NCBI RefSeq assembly: GCF_030646115.1
Contig: NZ_JAUSMX010000009.1
Coordinates: 496,001 to 560,000, forward strand
Length of the DNA stretch: 64,000 bases
Reading direction: 5' to 3'
From: Fluviicoccus sp.
Lineage (GTDB): Bacteria > Pseudomonadota > Gammaproteobacteria > Pseudomonadales > Moraxellaceae
A program made the translations under genes and the position numbers. Under the pieces are notes generated by a model. The model did not search any database and was not told the origin of the DNA. It was given only the letters and a program-made list of their open reading frames with translations. Positions 44,694 to 54,486 of this stretch are shown piece after piece; the stretch's first letter is position 1; each line of letters begins with the position of its first letter.

Positions 44694-47078
44694 TCACAAG
44701 CGGTAGCGTTTGATTCTCAGGGCATTCAGCACCACCAGCAGCGAACTGCCGGACATGCCGATGGTGGCCAGCCAGGGCGAAACATAGCCCAAGGCGGCGG
44801 GTGGAATAATGGCGATATTATAGACCAGTGACCAGTACAGATTCTGGCGGATGATCTGGCGCGTGCGTTCCGCCAGACCAATGGCAACCGGAACAGCCTC
44901 CAGCCGGTCTCCCAGCAACACCGCATCGGCGCTGATCTGCGCCAGATCGGCTCCCGAACTCATGGCCACGGAGACATGGGCCTTGCCCAGCACCGGCGCG
45001 TCGTTGATCCCATCGCCGACCATGATGACGATACCCCCGGCGGCCTGCAGGTCCTCGACATGCCGGATCTTGGCTTCCGGCGACAGGCCCCCGGCTATGA
45101 TATCCATGCCCAGCGATTTCCCCAGGGACTGCGGCAGACCGGAATGATCGCCGGACAGCAAGACCGTCTTCAGGCCCTTGACCTTGAGCGCGGTAATGAC
45201 GCCCTGAGCTTCAGGGCGCACCTGGTCCTCAAAGTCAAACCAGGCCAGCGGTTCATGGTTTCGGGACAACCAGATTCGTAACCGGCCCTCATCGGGTGTG
45301 GCTAAATGCGCATCCGCCTGCAAGGCAAATGCCGCATGACCGATACGATAACCGGTGCCATCAATATCACCGGACAAACCCTGGCCGGGATGATTGCGGC
45401 GTTCACTGACGGTGGGCAGGTCAGGCAGGTGCAGTTCATGGAATGCTGCAGCTACCGGGTGTTCTGAACCGGCTTCCAGTGCAGCGGCGAGTTGCAGGTA
45501 TAACGACTTATCCGGAGAGTCTGCGTGGGCCTGCCATTCAACCATGACCAGTCGTCCGGCGGTCAGGGTGCCGGTCTTGTCAAAGACCACATGCGTGGCT
45601 TCCGCCAGGGTTTCAAAGACATGGCCGCGGGTTATCAGGAATCCGGCTTTGGCCAGGCGGTGGGTGCTGATGGTTAGCGCCACCGGGGTGGCCAGCGACA
45701 GGGCGCACGGGCAGGTGGCCACCAGCACGGCTAAGGTCGCCCACAGCGCCCGATGCGGATCGACAAAATACCAGCCGACATAAACGAGGGCCGACAGGAT
45801 CAGGATGCGGCCGACAAACCAGCGGGCGATGCGATCGGCTTTCTGCGCCATCCGAGGTTTTTCCGACAAGGCGCGATTGATCAAATGGTTGAGTGTGGCC
45901 AGTGTGCTGGTGGCGGCCGGACGCAGCACTTCCATCAGCAGCGGGCTGTCGTGATTCTGGCTGCCGCCCACCAAGGCGTCTCCGGCAGATTTGGCTATGG
46001 GCAGCGGTTCTCCGGTCAGCAAGGCCTCAGAAACCGCACTGCAACCTTCGCGGACTTCGCCGTCACAGGGGACGGTCTCACCCGGTTTGACCAGCACCCG
46101 GTCACCCACTTCCAGTCGGCTGACAGGTACATCTTCCTGTTCAGAGCAGCTGATGCGGTGAGCCATTTGCGGCAGCACCGGGCTGAGGTCGGCGGCGGTT
46201 TCCCCCGCCTGTTGCCGCGCCCGTGTTTCCAGGTAGCGCCCGGTCAGCAGGAAAAAAATGAACATGCTGACCGAGTCGAAATAGATTTCACCGGTAGAGC
46301 TGATGGTGGCGTAGGCGCTGATGATGAAGGTACTGACCAGCGCCAGCGACACCGGGACATCCATGTTCAGGCTGCGTTCACGCAAGGCCACCCAGGCTGA
46401 GCGGTAGAAGGGATAGCCCGAGTAGAGGAAAACCGGCAGGGTGACAATAAAGCAGGTCCAGCGGAAAAATTCGCGGAAGGCCTCTTCTTCAATACCCAGA
46501 TAGAGGCTGCCTGCATACATCATGACTTGCATGGAACCCAGCGCCGCGACCCCCAAGCGTTTCAGTTGCTGCCGGGATTCCTGCTTCAGCAAACCGGCAT
46601 GTGTGTCCTGGCGGAAGGGGCGGGCGCGATAGCCGAGTTTTTCCAGATCCGACATCAGTACACTAAGCGGGGTTTGCCGGTCGTCCCACAACAGGCGCAG
46701 GCGATGGTTGCTGTAATTGACGGAAGCCTGACGGACCGCCGGTTCCTGATGCATGCGTTTTTCAATCAGCCAGGCGCAGGCGGCGCAGGACAAGCCTTCG
46801 ACACTCAACTCGGCGCAGGCGTAGTCCTCTTCACGGTGTACAAACTGCGCCTGGGTGTCCGGATGGTCATAACCGGCCAGCAACTCCAGTTTTTCCGGAA
46901 GCGGCGCGGTGGGACTGATTTCAGTCCGTTCTAGATAATAGTTTTCCAGACCGGATTCCAGAATGGACTGTGCCACCGCCTGGCAACCCAGGCAGCACAT
47001 GAGGCGGTTCTCCCCCAGAATCATGATTTCCAGGGGGCGTTTAGGGAGTGGCTGTCCGCAGTGATAACAGGATGTCAT
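44694..47078 (-). CDS. ccoI: copper-exporting P-type ATPase CcoI (cbb3 oxidase assembly)
   Basis: 794 residues from ATG 47078 (MTSCYHCGQPLP). N-terminal Cys-rich finger CYHCGQP...CCLGCQA, an HMA-type copper site GLSCAACAW, eight predicted helices with the transport motif CPC in ATCPCALSLATP, the phosphorylation site VFDKTGTLT and MVGDGINDAP. Moves copper across the inner membrane for insertion into CcoN. FixH lies 5 bases upstream and ccoS overlaps downstream. The frame extends further upstream into fixH without family similarity. Confidence 0.95.
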   Translation of the reverse strand: MTSCYHCGQPLPKRPLEIMILGENRLMCCLGCQAVAQSILESGLENYYLERTEISPTAPLPEKLELLAGYDHPDTQAQFVHREEDYACAELSVEGLSCAACAWLIEKRMHQEPAVRQASVNYSNHRLRLLWDDRQTPLSVLMSDLEKLGYRARPFRQDTHAGLLKQESRQQLKRLGVAALGSMQVMMYAGSLYLGIEEEAFREFFRWTCFIVTLPVFLYSGYPFYRSAWVALRERSLNMDVPVSLALVSTFIISAYATISSTGEIYFDSVSMFIFFLLTGRYLETRARQQAGETAADLSPVLPQMAHRISCSEQEDVPVSRLEVGDRVLVKPGETVPCDGEVREGCSAVSEALLTGEPLPIAKSAGDALVGGSQNHDSPLLMEVLRPAATSTLATLNHLINRALSEKPRMAQKADRIARWFVGRILILSALVYVGWYFVDPHRALWATLAVLVATCPCALSLATPVALTISTHRLAKAGFLITRGHVFETLAEATHVVFDKTGTLTAGRLVMVEWQAHADSPDKSLYLQLAAALEAGSEHPVAAAFHELHLPDLPTVSERRNHPGQGLSGDIDGTGYRIGHAAFALQADAHLATPDEGRLRIWLSRNHEPLAWFDFEDQVRPEAQGVITALKVKGLKTVLLSGDHSGLPQSLGKSLGMDIIAGGLSPEAKIRHVEDLQAAGGIVIMVGDGINDAPVLGKAHVSVAMSSGADLAQISADAVLLGDRLEAVPVAIGLAERTRQIIRQNLYWSLVYNIAIIPPAALGYVSPWLATIGMSGSSLLVVLNALRIKRYRL

Positions 47079-47083
47079 GCCAA

Positions 47084-47593
47084 TCAGAGGGTATGGGCGT
47101 TCAGGGAAACGGAGGAAACGGGGAATGTCACGGCTTCCTTCATACGCCACGTCTTGCAACCCACTTCCAGATAATAGCGGCCCGTGGGTTGAACCGCCAT
47201 GGTGCCGGTGTAGCGGTTGCCGTTCAGCTTCAGTTCGGTATGAATATCCCGCTTCTGATCCGTAGGATGAGACAGGACAAGGTCCAGTTCACCAGGCAGC
47301 ACTCCATCCGGCAACGCCCCCTGGCTGGAGATGGTTACTTCGACAACCTGGCCGGTAAAGTTGACCACGCCCTGCAACTTCAGGGAAATGGCCAGATTAT
47401 CGCGGCTCAGGTTTTGGTTGATGGCTTTCTTGTCCTTGTACCAGTCATCCCGCACATCAGGGTCCTTGTTGACCACGGCCACATACAGCAGCGAGAAGCA
47501 CAGTACGACCGTGAATACCGGCACAAAAATGACGAACCAGAGCCAGGGGTGCTTGTACCACGGGGCGGAGTCAGTCTGATTTTCAACAGTCAT
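47084..47593 (-). CDS. fixH: FixH family protein
   Basis: 169 residues: one N-terminal membrane helix (PWLWFVIFVPVFTVVLCFSLLYV) and a periplasmic domain with DDWYKDKKAINQNLSRD, the family's best-known block. Works with CcoG and CcoI in cbb3 oxidase assembly, probably in copper handling. It is 12 bases from ccoG and 5 from ccoI in the same direction. Confidence 0.9.
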   Translation of the reverse strand: MTVENQTDSAPWYKHPWLWFVIFVPVFTVVLCFSLLYVAVVNKDPDVRDDWYKDKKAINQNLSRDNLAISLKLQGVVNFTGQVVEVTISSQGALPDGVLPGELDLVLSHPTDQKRDIHTELKLNGNRYTGTMAVQPTGRYYLEVGCKTWRMKEAVTFPVSSVSLNAHTL

Positions 47594-47605
47594 GCAGTCA
47601 TACTC

Positions 47606-49024
47606 TCAATTATGGGGACCCAGGAAGCTGGTCTTGGTTTCCTTCGAGATGTCAGCGACATCCACGGCCTTGACCTTGAATTCAACCTCATACTTGGTCT
47701 TGTGCAGTTCGGCCGGGTTGGCCTGCAGGGTCACCGGCAAGCTGTACAGTTCACCTGGCTGCACCTCGACATTGCTGACCGGCAGCAAGGTGATGCCAGC
47801 TTCGCTTTCAACGGCGACAGTGTAGGTATGGGGAACCTGACCCTTGTTGAGGATGCGCAAGGTATAGACGTTTTCAATCATGCCTTCGGAGTTTTCGCGA
47901 TACATGGAGCTGCGGTCCCGCAGGGCTTCGACCGTGAGCGGAACACGAATGGCCAAGGCATAGACGAAGAGGATGAACACGGCCACAAATACGGCGGAAT
48001 AGCCCACCAGTCGCGGTCGCAGCCAGTGATACGGCTTGTGTTCTTCCAGAATACTTTCGGTGGTGTAGCGCACAAGGCCGCGCGGCTTGTTCAGCTTGTC
48101 CATGACCGTATCGCAGGCATCTACACAGGCGGCGCACTGGATGCACTGGAACTGCAGGCCGTCACGGATATCAATGCCGGTAGGGCAAACCTGGACGCAC
48201 AGGCTGCAATCCACGCAGTCACCCAAGGGGTCTTCGGCGGTAGACTGTTTCAAGGCTCCGCGTGGTTCACCGCGTTCATGATCATAAGAAATGATCAAGG
48301 TGTCCTTGTCAAACATGACGCTTTGGAAGCGGCCATACGGGCACATGTAGAAACAGACTTGTTCACGCAGCCAGCCTGCATTCATGTAGGTGAATACGGT
48401 GAACAGGCCGATGAAGAAATAGCCCCAGCCCCCCAGATTGCCGCTAATGAAATCGTTCGCCAGGTCGCGGATTGGCGTGAAGTAGCCGACAAAGGAGAAA
48501 CCGGTTGCCAGCGCCACCACTAACCACAGGCTGTGTTTGGCAATACGGCGTCCTATCTTGACGGCGGAGACATCGGCCTTGTCCAGCTTGATACGGGCAT
48601 TGCGCTCACCTTCGGTGATTTTTTCAATCCACATGAAGACCCGGGTCCACGTGGTTTGCGGGCAGACATAACCGCAGAATACCCGTCCGGCGAATACCGT
48701 CACCACGAACAGGCCGAAAGCTCCCATGATCAGCATCCACGACAAGAAGAAGAAGTCCTGGGGAGCGAAGGTCAAACCGAAAATATTGAACTGGCGGTGG
48801 GGCAGGTCGAACAGCAGGGCCTGACGGTCACCCCACATCAGCCACGGCAGCAGAAAATAAGCCAGCAACATGCCGGACATGGAAACATTGCGAATGTTTT
48901 GGAAAAAGCCTTTAACGGTGCGCGGGTGGATTTTTTTTCTTTTGGCGTAGAGATCGAATTCGTCGTCGGGATTGATTTTGACAGGATTGGGGGAGCGGTC
49001 TTGGGTGGGAATTTTCTGAGTCAT
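47606..49024 (-). CDS. ccoG: cbb3 oxidase accessory ferredoxin-like protein CcoG (RdxA/FixG)
   Basis: 472 residues from ATG 49024 (MTQKIPTQDRSPNP). About five membrane helices in the first half, the GRVFCGYVCPQTTWTR motif, a two-cluster ferredoxin region with CVDCSLCVQVCP and CIQCAACVDACD, and a C-terminal IgG-like domain. CcoG reduces copper(II) for cbb3 assembly. It is separated from ccoP by a 73-base gap. The small N-terminal extension before the ATG is not conserved. Confidence 0.95.
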   Translation of the reverse strand: MTQKIPTQDRSPNPVKINPDDEFDLYAKRKKIHPRTVKGFFQNIRNVSMSGMLLAYFLLPWLMWGDRQALLFDLPHRQFNIFGLTFAPQDFFFLSWMLIMGAFGLFVVTVFAGRVFCGYVCPQTTWTRVFMWIEKITEGERNARIKLDKADVSAVKIGRRIAKHSLWLVVALATGFSFVGYFTPIRDLANDFISGNLGGWGYFFIGLFTVFTYMNAGWLREQVCFYMCPYGRFQSVMFDKDTLIISYDHERGEPRGALKQSTAEDPLGDCVDCSLCVQVCPTGIDIRDGLQFQCIQCAACVDACDTVMDKLNKPRGLVRYTTESILEEHKPYHWLRPRLVGYSAVFVAVFILFVYALAIRVPLTVEALRDRSSMYRENSEGMIENVYTLRILNKGQVPHTYTVAVESEAGITLLPVSNVEVQPGELYSLPVTLQANPAELHKTKYEVEFKVKAVDVADISKETKTSFLGPHN

Positions 49025-49097
49025 GAGGGGTTGCCTCGCATACGGGTGGGGGTACTGCCCGCAGTATAACATACCTGCGGGCAGTCAAGAGAAAGAC

Positions 49098-50009
49098 TTA
49101 CTTCCCTTGCGACAGCGAATAGACGTACGCTGCCAGCAAATGGATCTTCTCTTCACCCAGTTGGTCCTTCCAGGCGGGCATATGACCGTTGCGGCCCTTG
49201 GCAATGGTCTCAACCACGGCTTCCTTGTTGCCGCCGAACAGCCAGACGGTGTCTGTCAGGTTCGGAGCACCCATGGCGGTATTGCCACGGCCTTCTGCAC
49301 CATGACAGGCAGCGCACTGAACGAACTTGCCGGCACCGGCTTCCGCCAGTTTCTGGTCAGCATCGGACAGCTTGCGGCCGGATAGGCTCAGCACGTAGTT
49401 GGCCACTTCTTCAACGCCTTGCGCACCGAGGATTTCTCCCCAAGCGGGCATCTTGCTGCCGCCCTGAACCGACAAGCGGCCGTTGGTCAGCGTTTCGACG
49501 ATTTGCGCCGGTTCGCCGCCATACAGCCAGTCGCTGTCAGCCAGGTTGGGGAAGCCGCGCGAACCGTGGGCATCGGCACCGTGACAGACTGAACAGTTGT
49601 CCGCGAACAGACGACCGGCAATCTTCATGGCGCCGGCATCCTTGGCCAGCTCGGGAACTTCAACTTTGGCATAAGCCTGGAACTTCGGCAGGTACTTGGC
49701 GTCATAGGCCGCCTTGTCCTTGTCGTGTTCGCCAGCAGATGTCCAACCCAGGTAGCCCTTCCAGGCACCCATGCCGGGATAAGCGGCCAGATAGAACACC
49801 GCAAAGACGATGGTCAGCCAGAACGTGATCAACCACCAGCGGGGCAGGGGATTGTCATATTCCTTGATGCCGTCGTATTCATGACCCGTCGTACCGTCAC
49901 TATCCTTGTGGTCCAGTTCGATTGTGCGGGTCCAGGTGATCAGCCACGCGCAGCCGATAATGACGGCGAGTGACAGCACGATGATGTACAAACTCCAGAA
50001 TGCGCTCAT
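49098..50009 (-). CDS. ccoP: cbb3 cytochrome oxidase subunit III, dihaem c
   Basis: 303 residues: two N-terminal membrane segments and two c-type haem sites, CSVCHGADAHG and CAACHGAEGRG, each with a following Met ligand region (KMPAWGE, HMPAWKD). Transfers electrons to CcoO. It overlaps ccoQ by 4 bases. Confidence 0.97.
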   Translation of the reverse strand: MSAFWSLYIIVLSLAVIIGCAWLITWTRTIELDHKDSDGTTGHEYDGIKEYDNPLPRWWLITFWLTIVFAVFYLAAYPGMGAWKGYLGWTSAGEHDKDKAAYDAKYLPKFQAYAKVEVPELAKDAGAMKIAGRLFADNCSVCHGADAHGSRGFPNLADSDWLYGGEPAQIVETLTNGRLSVQGGSKMPAWGEILGAQGVEEVANYVLSLSGRKLSDADQKLAEAGAGKFVQCAACHGAEGRGNTAMGAPNLTDTVWLFGGNKEAVVETIAKGRNGHMPAWKDQLGEEKIHLLAAYVYSLSQGK

Positions 50010-50188
50010 TCTGATTTATCTCCCGTTTTATGACGGTTTTGATAGACGGGGTCTGTGTCCAGAGCCAGATGCGCGTCCTGCTCGAAACGTTGCTTGTTGG
50101 CGGGCGAATACGCCCACCAGCAAATCAGGCCGAACGCAATCATGGCTGAAAACAGGCCGAACATGTAAAGCAGGACCGAACCGTTCAT
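50006..50188 (-). CDS. ccoQ: cbb3 cytochrome oxidase subunit CcoQ
   Basis: 60 residues with one membrane helix (LYMFGLFSAMIAFGLICWWAYSP) and a basic C-terminus, the usual small subunit between CcoO and CcoP. It stabilises the complex. Overlap with ccoP and 4 bases to ccoO. Confidence 0.88.
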   Translation of the reverse strand: MNGSVLLYMFGLFSAMIAFGLICWWAYSPANKQRFEQDAHLALDTDPVYQNRHKTGDKSE

Positions 50189-50192
50189 CGTC

Positions 50193-50813
50193 TTATCTCC
50201 GCGTTTTAACAGCCAGACCCAGTTGCTGCAGGTAGGCGATCAAGGCTTCCATTTCTGTCTTGCCCTGAACGGCCGCCTTGGCGCCCTGGATATCCGCATC
50301 GGTATAGGGAACGCCGAAGTGATCCCGGAACAGCGCCAGCTTCTTGCCGGTCATTTCACCGTCCAGCGTGTTGGTCATCAGCCACGGGAACGAGGGCATG
50401 TTGGACTCGGGCACCACATCACGCGGGTTGTTCAGGTGCACACGATGCCAGTCGTCCGAGTACTTGGCGCCAATACGGGCCAGATCGGGACCGGTGCGCT
50501 TGGAACCCCACAGGAAGGGGTGGTCCCACACCGATTCCTGCGCCATGGAATAATGACCATAGCGTTCGGTTTCAGCGCGCAGCGGACGGATCATCTGGGT
50601 ATGGCAGACGTGGCAACCTTCCCGGATGTAAATATCCCGGCCTTCAAACTCCAGCGCCGTCCACGGTTTCATGTTCGGCAGGGGTTCGCGAAGCTCCTTC
50701 TGGAAAAAGAGGGGGACGATTTCCACCAGGGTTGCAAAGCTGATCGAAATACAGATCAGCACAATCAATGCGCCGAGGTTTTTCTCGACTAACTCATGGG
50801 ATTTACCAGCCAT
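50193..50813 (-). CDS. ccoO: cbb3 cytochrome oxidase subunit II, monohaem c
   Basis: 206 residues: an N-terminal membrane anchor and one haem site [15 protein letters not shown]. Downstream [21 protein letters not shown] and the Met ligand in NMPSFPWL are conserved. It is 15 bases after ccoN and followed at once by ccoQ. Confidence 0.97.
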   Translation of the reverse strand: MAGKSHELVEKNLGALIVLICISISFATLVEIVPLFFQKELREPLPNMKPWTALEFEGRDIYIREGCHVCHTQMIRPLRAETERYGHYSMAQESVWDHPFLWGSKRTGPDLARIGAKYSDDWHRVHLNNPRDVVPESNMPSFPWLMTNTLDGEMTGKKLALFRDHFGVPYTDADIQGAKAAVQGKTEMEALIAYLQQLGLAVKTRR

Positions 50814-50828
50814 GGGAATCTCCTCCGC

Positions 50829-52256
50829 TTACAGGGTGTCGGAACCAACGGGTTTCTTGTTCATCACGGTCATGGCTACGTTGTAGGCCATCACCAGCAT
50901 GCCGGTGAGGTACAGCACGCCGCCGAGAACGCGACCCGTCCAGTAGGGGTAACTGGCGGACACCGACTCAATAAAGCTGTAAGTCAGGGAACCGTCGTCG
51001 TTCACCGCGCGCCACATCAGGCCCTGCATGATGCCGGAAACCCACATGGACGCGATGTAGAACACCGTGCCGATAGTGGCCAGCCAGAAGTGCAGGTTGA
51101 TCAGGCTGATGCTGTGCATGCGCTGACGATCGAAAATGCGCGGGATCAGCACATAGACCGAAGCGATGGAGATCATGGCCACCCAGCCCAGAGCGCCAGA
51201 GTGCACGTGACCCACGGTCCAGTCGGTGTTGTGCGACAGGGCGTTCACGGTCTTGATCGACATCATCGGGCCTTCAAAGGTGGACATGCCATAGAACGAC
51301 AGTGCCACAATCATGAAGCGCAGGATGGGGTCGGTACGCAGCTTGTCCCAGCTGCCGGACAAGGTCATGATGCCGTTGATCATGCCGCCCCAGCTGGGTG
51401 CAAACAGGATCAGCGAGAAGACCATGGCCAGGGACTGAGTCCAGTCAGGCAGGGCGGAGTAGTGCAGATGGTGACCACCGGCCCACATGTAGACCGAGAT
51501 CAGCGCCCAGAAGTGCACAATCGACAAGCGGTAGGAATACACCGGGCGACCGACCTGGATGGGCACGAAGTAGTACATCATCCCCAGGAAGGCGGCAGTC
51601 AGGAAGAAACCGACGGCGTTGTGACCATACCACCACTGGATCATCGCATCCTGCACGCCGCCGTACATGGAGTACGACTTGGTCCAGCTCAGCGGGATAG
51701 CCATGCTGTTGACGATGTGCAGCAGGGCGACCGTGATGATGAAGGCCCCGAAGAACCAGTTCGCCACATAAATGTGGGAGGTCTGGCGCTTGGCGATGGT
51801 GCCGAAGAACACCAGGGCGTAGGCAACCCACACCACGGTGATCAGCAGATCAATCGGCCATTCCAGTTCGGCGTATTCCTTGGCAGAGGTGAACCCCAGC
51901 GGCAGGGAAACGGCGGCAAGGACAATGACCAGTTGCCATCCCCAGAAGGTGAACTTGGCGAGACCGGGCATGAACAGCGAGGTCTGACAGGTTCTCTGGA
52001 CGATGTAGTAGGAAGTGGCAAAAAGAGCACACCCGCCGAAAGCGAAGATAACGGCATTGGTGTGAAGCGGGCGAAGGTGACTGAAAGTCAGCCAGGGAGT
52101 GTCAAAGTTCAGGGCGGGCCATACCAGCTGGGATGCAATGATCACCCCGACCAGCATGCCGACAATTCCCCATATGACCGTCATGATGGTGAATTGCCGG
52201 ATGACCCCTAACTCGTACGTCACCGGCTGCGCAACGTTAGTGTGGTTGTTACTCAT
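50829..52256 (-). CDS. ccoN: cbb3 cytochrome oxidase catalytic subunit I
   Basis: 475 residues with about twelve membrane helices. The high-spin haem and CuB pocket is visible: [15 protein letters not shown] contains the CuB histidine and [15 protein letters not shown] gives two more histidines; a further His lies in [11 protein letters not shown]. The catalytic oxygen-reducing site therefore looks complete. First gene of the operon; 355 bases separate it from the divergent SCP2-domain gene. Confidence 0.98.
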   Translation of the reverse strand: MSNNHTNVAQPVTYELGVIRQFTIMTVIWGIVGMLVGVIIASQLVWPALNFDTPWLTFSHLRPLHTNAVIFAFGGCALFATSYYIVQRTCQTSLFMPGLAKFTFWGWQLVIVLAAVSLPLGFTSAKEYAELEWPIDLLITVVWVAYALVFFGTIAKRQTSHIYVANWFFGAFIITVALLHIVNSMAIPLSWTKSYSMYGGVQDAMIQWWYGHNAVGFFLTAAFLGMMYYFVPIQVGRPVYSYRLSIVHFWALISVYMWAGGHHLHYSALPDWTQSLAMVFSLILFAPSWGGMINGIMTLSGSWDKLRTDPILRFMIVALSFYGMSTFEGPMMSIKTVNALSHNTDWTVGHVHSGALGWVAMISIASVYVLIPRIFDRQRMHSISLINLHFWLATIGTVFYIASMWVSGIMQGLMWRAVNDDGSLTYSFIESVSASYPYWTGRVLGGVLYLTGMLVMAYNVAMTVMNKKPVGSDTL

Positions 52257-52611
52257 GCATTTAGCTCCTTAAACCACAAGGTTAATAAGGGAATGGGTCT
52301 GCCTGTCACCATCGGGTCCACAACCGAAAAGTTCGGGAAAGCAGTGAGGACATCGGACGGGTACAGGATAGCGGCAGACAGAATCACTCCCCGCTACTTC
52401 CACATTTTATTGGAAATTATGTAACTGTGCATCAGTCATGTAGCTTTTTGTGTAAAAGCCTTGGAAAAAGGTCAAAAATACCGCATTAAACTTGACGCAG
52501 AGCATGGCATGCACATTGTGCCGGTATCTCAAGTTGCCAAACAAGCGTCCAATAGGTTAGGTTACGGAGCTTTGATGCGCACGCTTACACACCCACAAGT
52601 AGGAGATTCAA
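52257..52611. other. divergent intergenic region between ccoN and the SCP2-domain gene
   Basis: 355 bases with no gene that I accept. It should hold the ccoN operon promoter and the plus-strand promoter of the SCP2-domain gene. A palindrome-free AT-rich part lies around 52400-52450. I searched for an FNR box (TTGAT-N4-ATCAA), which often controls cbb3 oxidases, and found only a poor partial match at about 52425-52438, so oxygen control is not shown. AGGAG at 52601-52605 serves the plus-strand gene. Confidence 0.5.
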
Positions 52612-52995
52612 ATGACTGCATTCCTGTCCGACGCCTGGTTCGACAAAGTGGCTGAACTCACCGCCGCTGCCGGTGACCTGAACACGCCCGCAACGCTGGC
52701 GAACATTATCATGAACATTACCGTGACCGGCACCGAACAAGGTAACGTCGATCTGGCCATCAATGGCGGCAAGCTCGAAAAGGGCCACAATGCCGGTGCT
52801 TCTACCACCCTGACCATGCCCGGCGACGTGCTGCGCAAGGTGTTTCTGGAATTTGACATGAACGCAGCCATGCAGGCTTTCATGAGCGGCCAGATCAAGG
52901 CCGCCGGCGACATGACCAAGCTGATGGCCCTGCAAACGGCCCGTCCCAGCAGCGAACAGAAGGCCCTGTTCCAGCAAGTGCTCGCGATCAGCTGA
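52612..52995 (+). CDS. SCP2 sterol-carrier-like protein
   Basis: 127 residues of the SCP2 fold, with the pattern VDLAINGGKLEKGHNAGASTTLTMPGDVLRKV and GQIKAAGDMTKLMAL. Binds a hydrophobic lipid-like ligand in the cytosol; the ligand is unknown. Preceded by AGGAG 7 bases before the ATG. A good terminator follows, so it is transcribed apart from the bufferin genes downstream. Confidence 0.85.
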   Translation: MTAFLSDAWFDKVAELTAAAGDLNTPATLANIIMNITVTGTEQGNVDLAINGGKLEKGHNAGASTTLTMPGDVLRKVFLEFDMNAAMQAFMSGQIKAAGDMTKLMALQTARPSSEQKALFQQVLAIS

Positions 52996-53018
52996 TCCCG
53001 GGATTGCCCGTTGTGGTG

Positions 53019-53042
53019 AAAAGGCGCTTTTGGCGCCTTTTT
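53019..53042 (+). terminator. terminator after the SCP2-domain gene
   Basis: AAGGCGC, loop TTTTG, GCGCCTT and then a run of T. About 23 bases after the stop; it isolates the following operon. Confidence 0.85.
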
Positions 53043-53140
53043 GCATTTCAGGCTTTCGAAGCCCGTAACAAAATCAGACAACCTTCATCCAAATGACAGT
53101 GCAACATGTGTTGTTGATAACGCTCACTTGGAGAATACTC

Positions 53141-53611
53141 ATGAAACTGTCCTCAATGACCCCGATTGCCGCTGCTCTGGCCATGTCCATGTCCAGCACT
53201 GTTCTGGCTGAAAGCGCTGCTGCGCCAACCGTGCCGTTCTCCGGTGCGGCTAAAGCAGCCGATGAAGGTAAGTGCTGCGCGTCTAAAATGCACGACGCCG
53301 GAAAGGAAGGAAAGTGCGGTGCCGGAAAGATGGGAAATATGAAAGCTGCTGAACATGAAGGCAAGTGTGGCGCTGAAAAAATGAAGGCAGCCGGCAATGA
53401 AGGAAGTTGCGGCGCGAAAATGAAAGGCATGGTTGAAGCCAAGCCAGGTGATGCGGCGTTGAAAGGTGAGGTCATGGCGCCTATCGGCAACGTGAAAGCA
53501 GTTAAAAAAGCCGATAAAGAAGGTAAATGCGGGGAAGGCAAGTGCGGCGCCAAGAAAATGAAGGCATTGAAGGACGCACCTGCCAGTCCCGTCGCCGTGC
53601 CCGCCAAGTAA
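53141..53611 (+). CDS. bufA: bufferin/HvfA-like RiPP precursor with six EG(K/S)C motifs
   Basis: 156 residues: signal peptide MKLSSMTPIAAALAMSMS...VLA (cleavage near residue 23), then a Lys/Ala/Glu/Gly-rich body. Motifs: EGKCC (42-46), EGKCG (56-60), EGKCG (73-77), EGSCG (87-91), EGKCG (127-131) and EGKCG (132-136). There are seven cysteines in all (45, 46, 59, 76, 90, 130, 135). In the BufA and HvfA families the EGKCG cysteines are converted by an MNIO enzyme to copper-binding heterocycles, and the product is exported to the periplasm. The following two genes are the matching MNIO and partner. GGAG lies 7 bases before the ATG. The gene symbol is by family analogy. Confidence 0.85.
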   Translation: MKLSSMTPIAAALAMSMSSTVLAESAAAPTVPFSGAAKAADEGKCCASKMHDAGKEGKCGAGKMGNMKAAEHEGKCGAEKMKAAGNEGSCGAKMKGMVEAKPGDAALKGEVMAPIGNVKAVKKADKEGKCGEGKCGAKKMKALKDAPASPVAVPAK

Positions 53612-53634
53612 AGCACAACTGACGGAGCCCGGTT

Positions 53635-54486
53635 ATGAATCTGAACTTGCCCGTGCAAGGGGCCGGTCTGGGCTTGCGGCGCAGCTTCATGGATTCGCCG
53701 GCCATTTCAGATCCGCTGCGGCAACCTGATTTCTTCGAGATTGCCCCGGAAAACTGGATGGGGATGGGTGGGCGCTACGCTGAACAGCTTCAAGATTTCA
53801 CCCGCAAGCATCCCTTTGTCTGCCATGGCCTCTCGTTGTCCATTGGCGACTCCCGTCCCTTGGACATGAATTTCCTGGGCAGCTTGAGACGGTTTCTGGA
53901 GCAACACTGTATTGCCTGCTATTCGGAACACCTCAGTTATTCAGGGTATGAGGGGCATTTGTACGATCTGTTACCGGTTCCGTTTACGCAAGAGGCGGTG
54001 GTTCATGTCGCCGGCCGGGTTCAGAAAGTCCAGGATTTTCTGGGGCGGCGCATAGCCCTGGAGAATGTCTCTTATTACGCCGCCCCCGGCGCTGAAATGA
54101 CTGAACTGGAATTCCTGCTGCAAGTGCTGGACAAGGCGGATTGCGATTTGCTGCTGGACGTGAACAATGTTTTTGTCAATGCGGTCAATCACTGTTATGA
54201 CCCGGAAGCCTTCATCCTCGCTTTACCGGGCCGACGGATAGCTTACCTGCATGTTGCCGGGCATCTGGTGGAATCGGAAGACTTGCGTGTGGACACGCAT
54301 GGCGACGACGTGATTGATGAAGTCTGGAACTTGCTGGCACTGACTTATCGCCAGTTCGGATGCTTGCCCACCCTGCTGGAACGTGATTTCAATATTCCTC
54401 CCGTGGAGCAGTTGCTGGCGGAAGTGGATCATATCCGGCAGTTGCAATCGGTGGCCGGTCAGGATCGGTGGCTTCTGCATGGCTGA
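53635..54486 (+). CDS. bufB: DUF692 multinuclear non-haem iron enzyme (MNIO), RiPP maturase
   Basis: 283 residues of the DUF692 TIM-barrel family. Candidate metal ligands in order: Glu in FFEIAPENW, His in FVCHGLSLSIG, the SEHLSYSG stretch, Glu in IALENVSYY, Asp and Asn in LLLDVNNVFVNA, His in YLHVAGH, THGDDV and the Glu of LLERD. This set is complete for a working enzyme. It would oxidise the cysteines of the upstream precursor. 23 bases follow the precursor stop, and it overlaps the partner gene by 8 bases. Confidence 0.9.
   Translation: MNLNLPVQGAGLGLRRSFMDSPAISDPLRQPDFFEIAPENWMGMGGRYAEQLQDFTRKHPFVCHGLSLSIGDSRPLDMNFLGSLRRFLEQHCIACYSEHLSYSGYEGHLYDLLPVPFTQEAVVHVAGRVQKVQDFLGRRIALENVSYYAAPGAEMTELEFLLQVLDKADCDLLLDVNNVFVNAVNHCYDPEAFILALPGRRIAYLHVAGHLVESEDLRVDTHGDDVIDEVWNLLALTYRQFGCLPTLLERDFNIPPVEQLLAEVDHIRQLQSVAGQDRWLLHG

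Noticed and set aside
52425-52438. FNR box for the ccoN operon
   Set aside because: The best match (CTGAT-N4-AGTTA on the minus strand) fits only the left half-site well. Oxygen control by FNR is plausible biologically but is not shown here.
52461-52655. Short plus-strand frame in the ccoN-SCP2 gap
   Set aside because: It overlaps the start of the SCP2-domain gene in another frame and has no ribosome-binding site or known domain.
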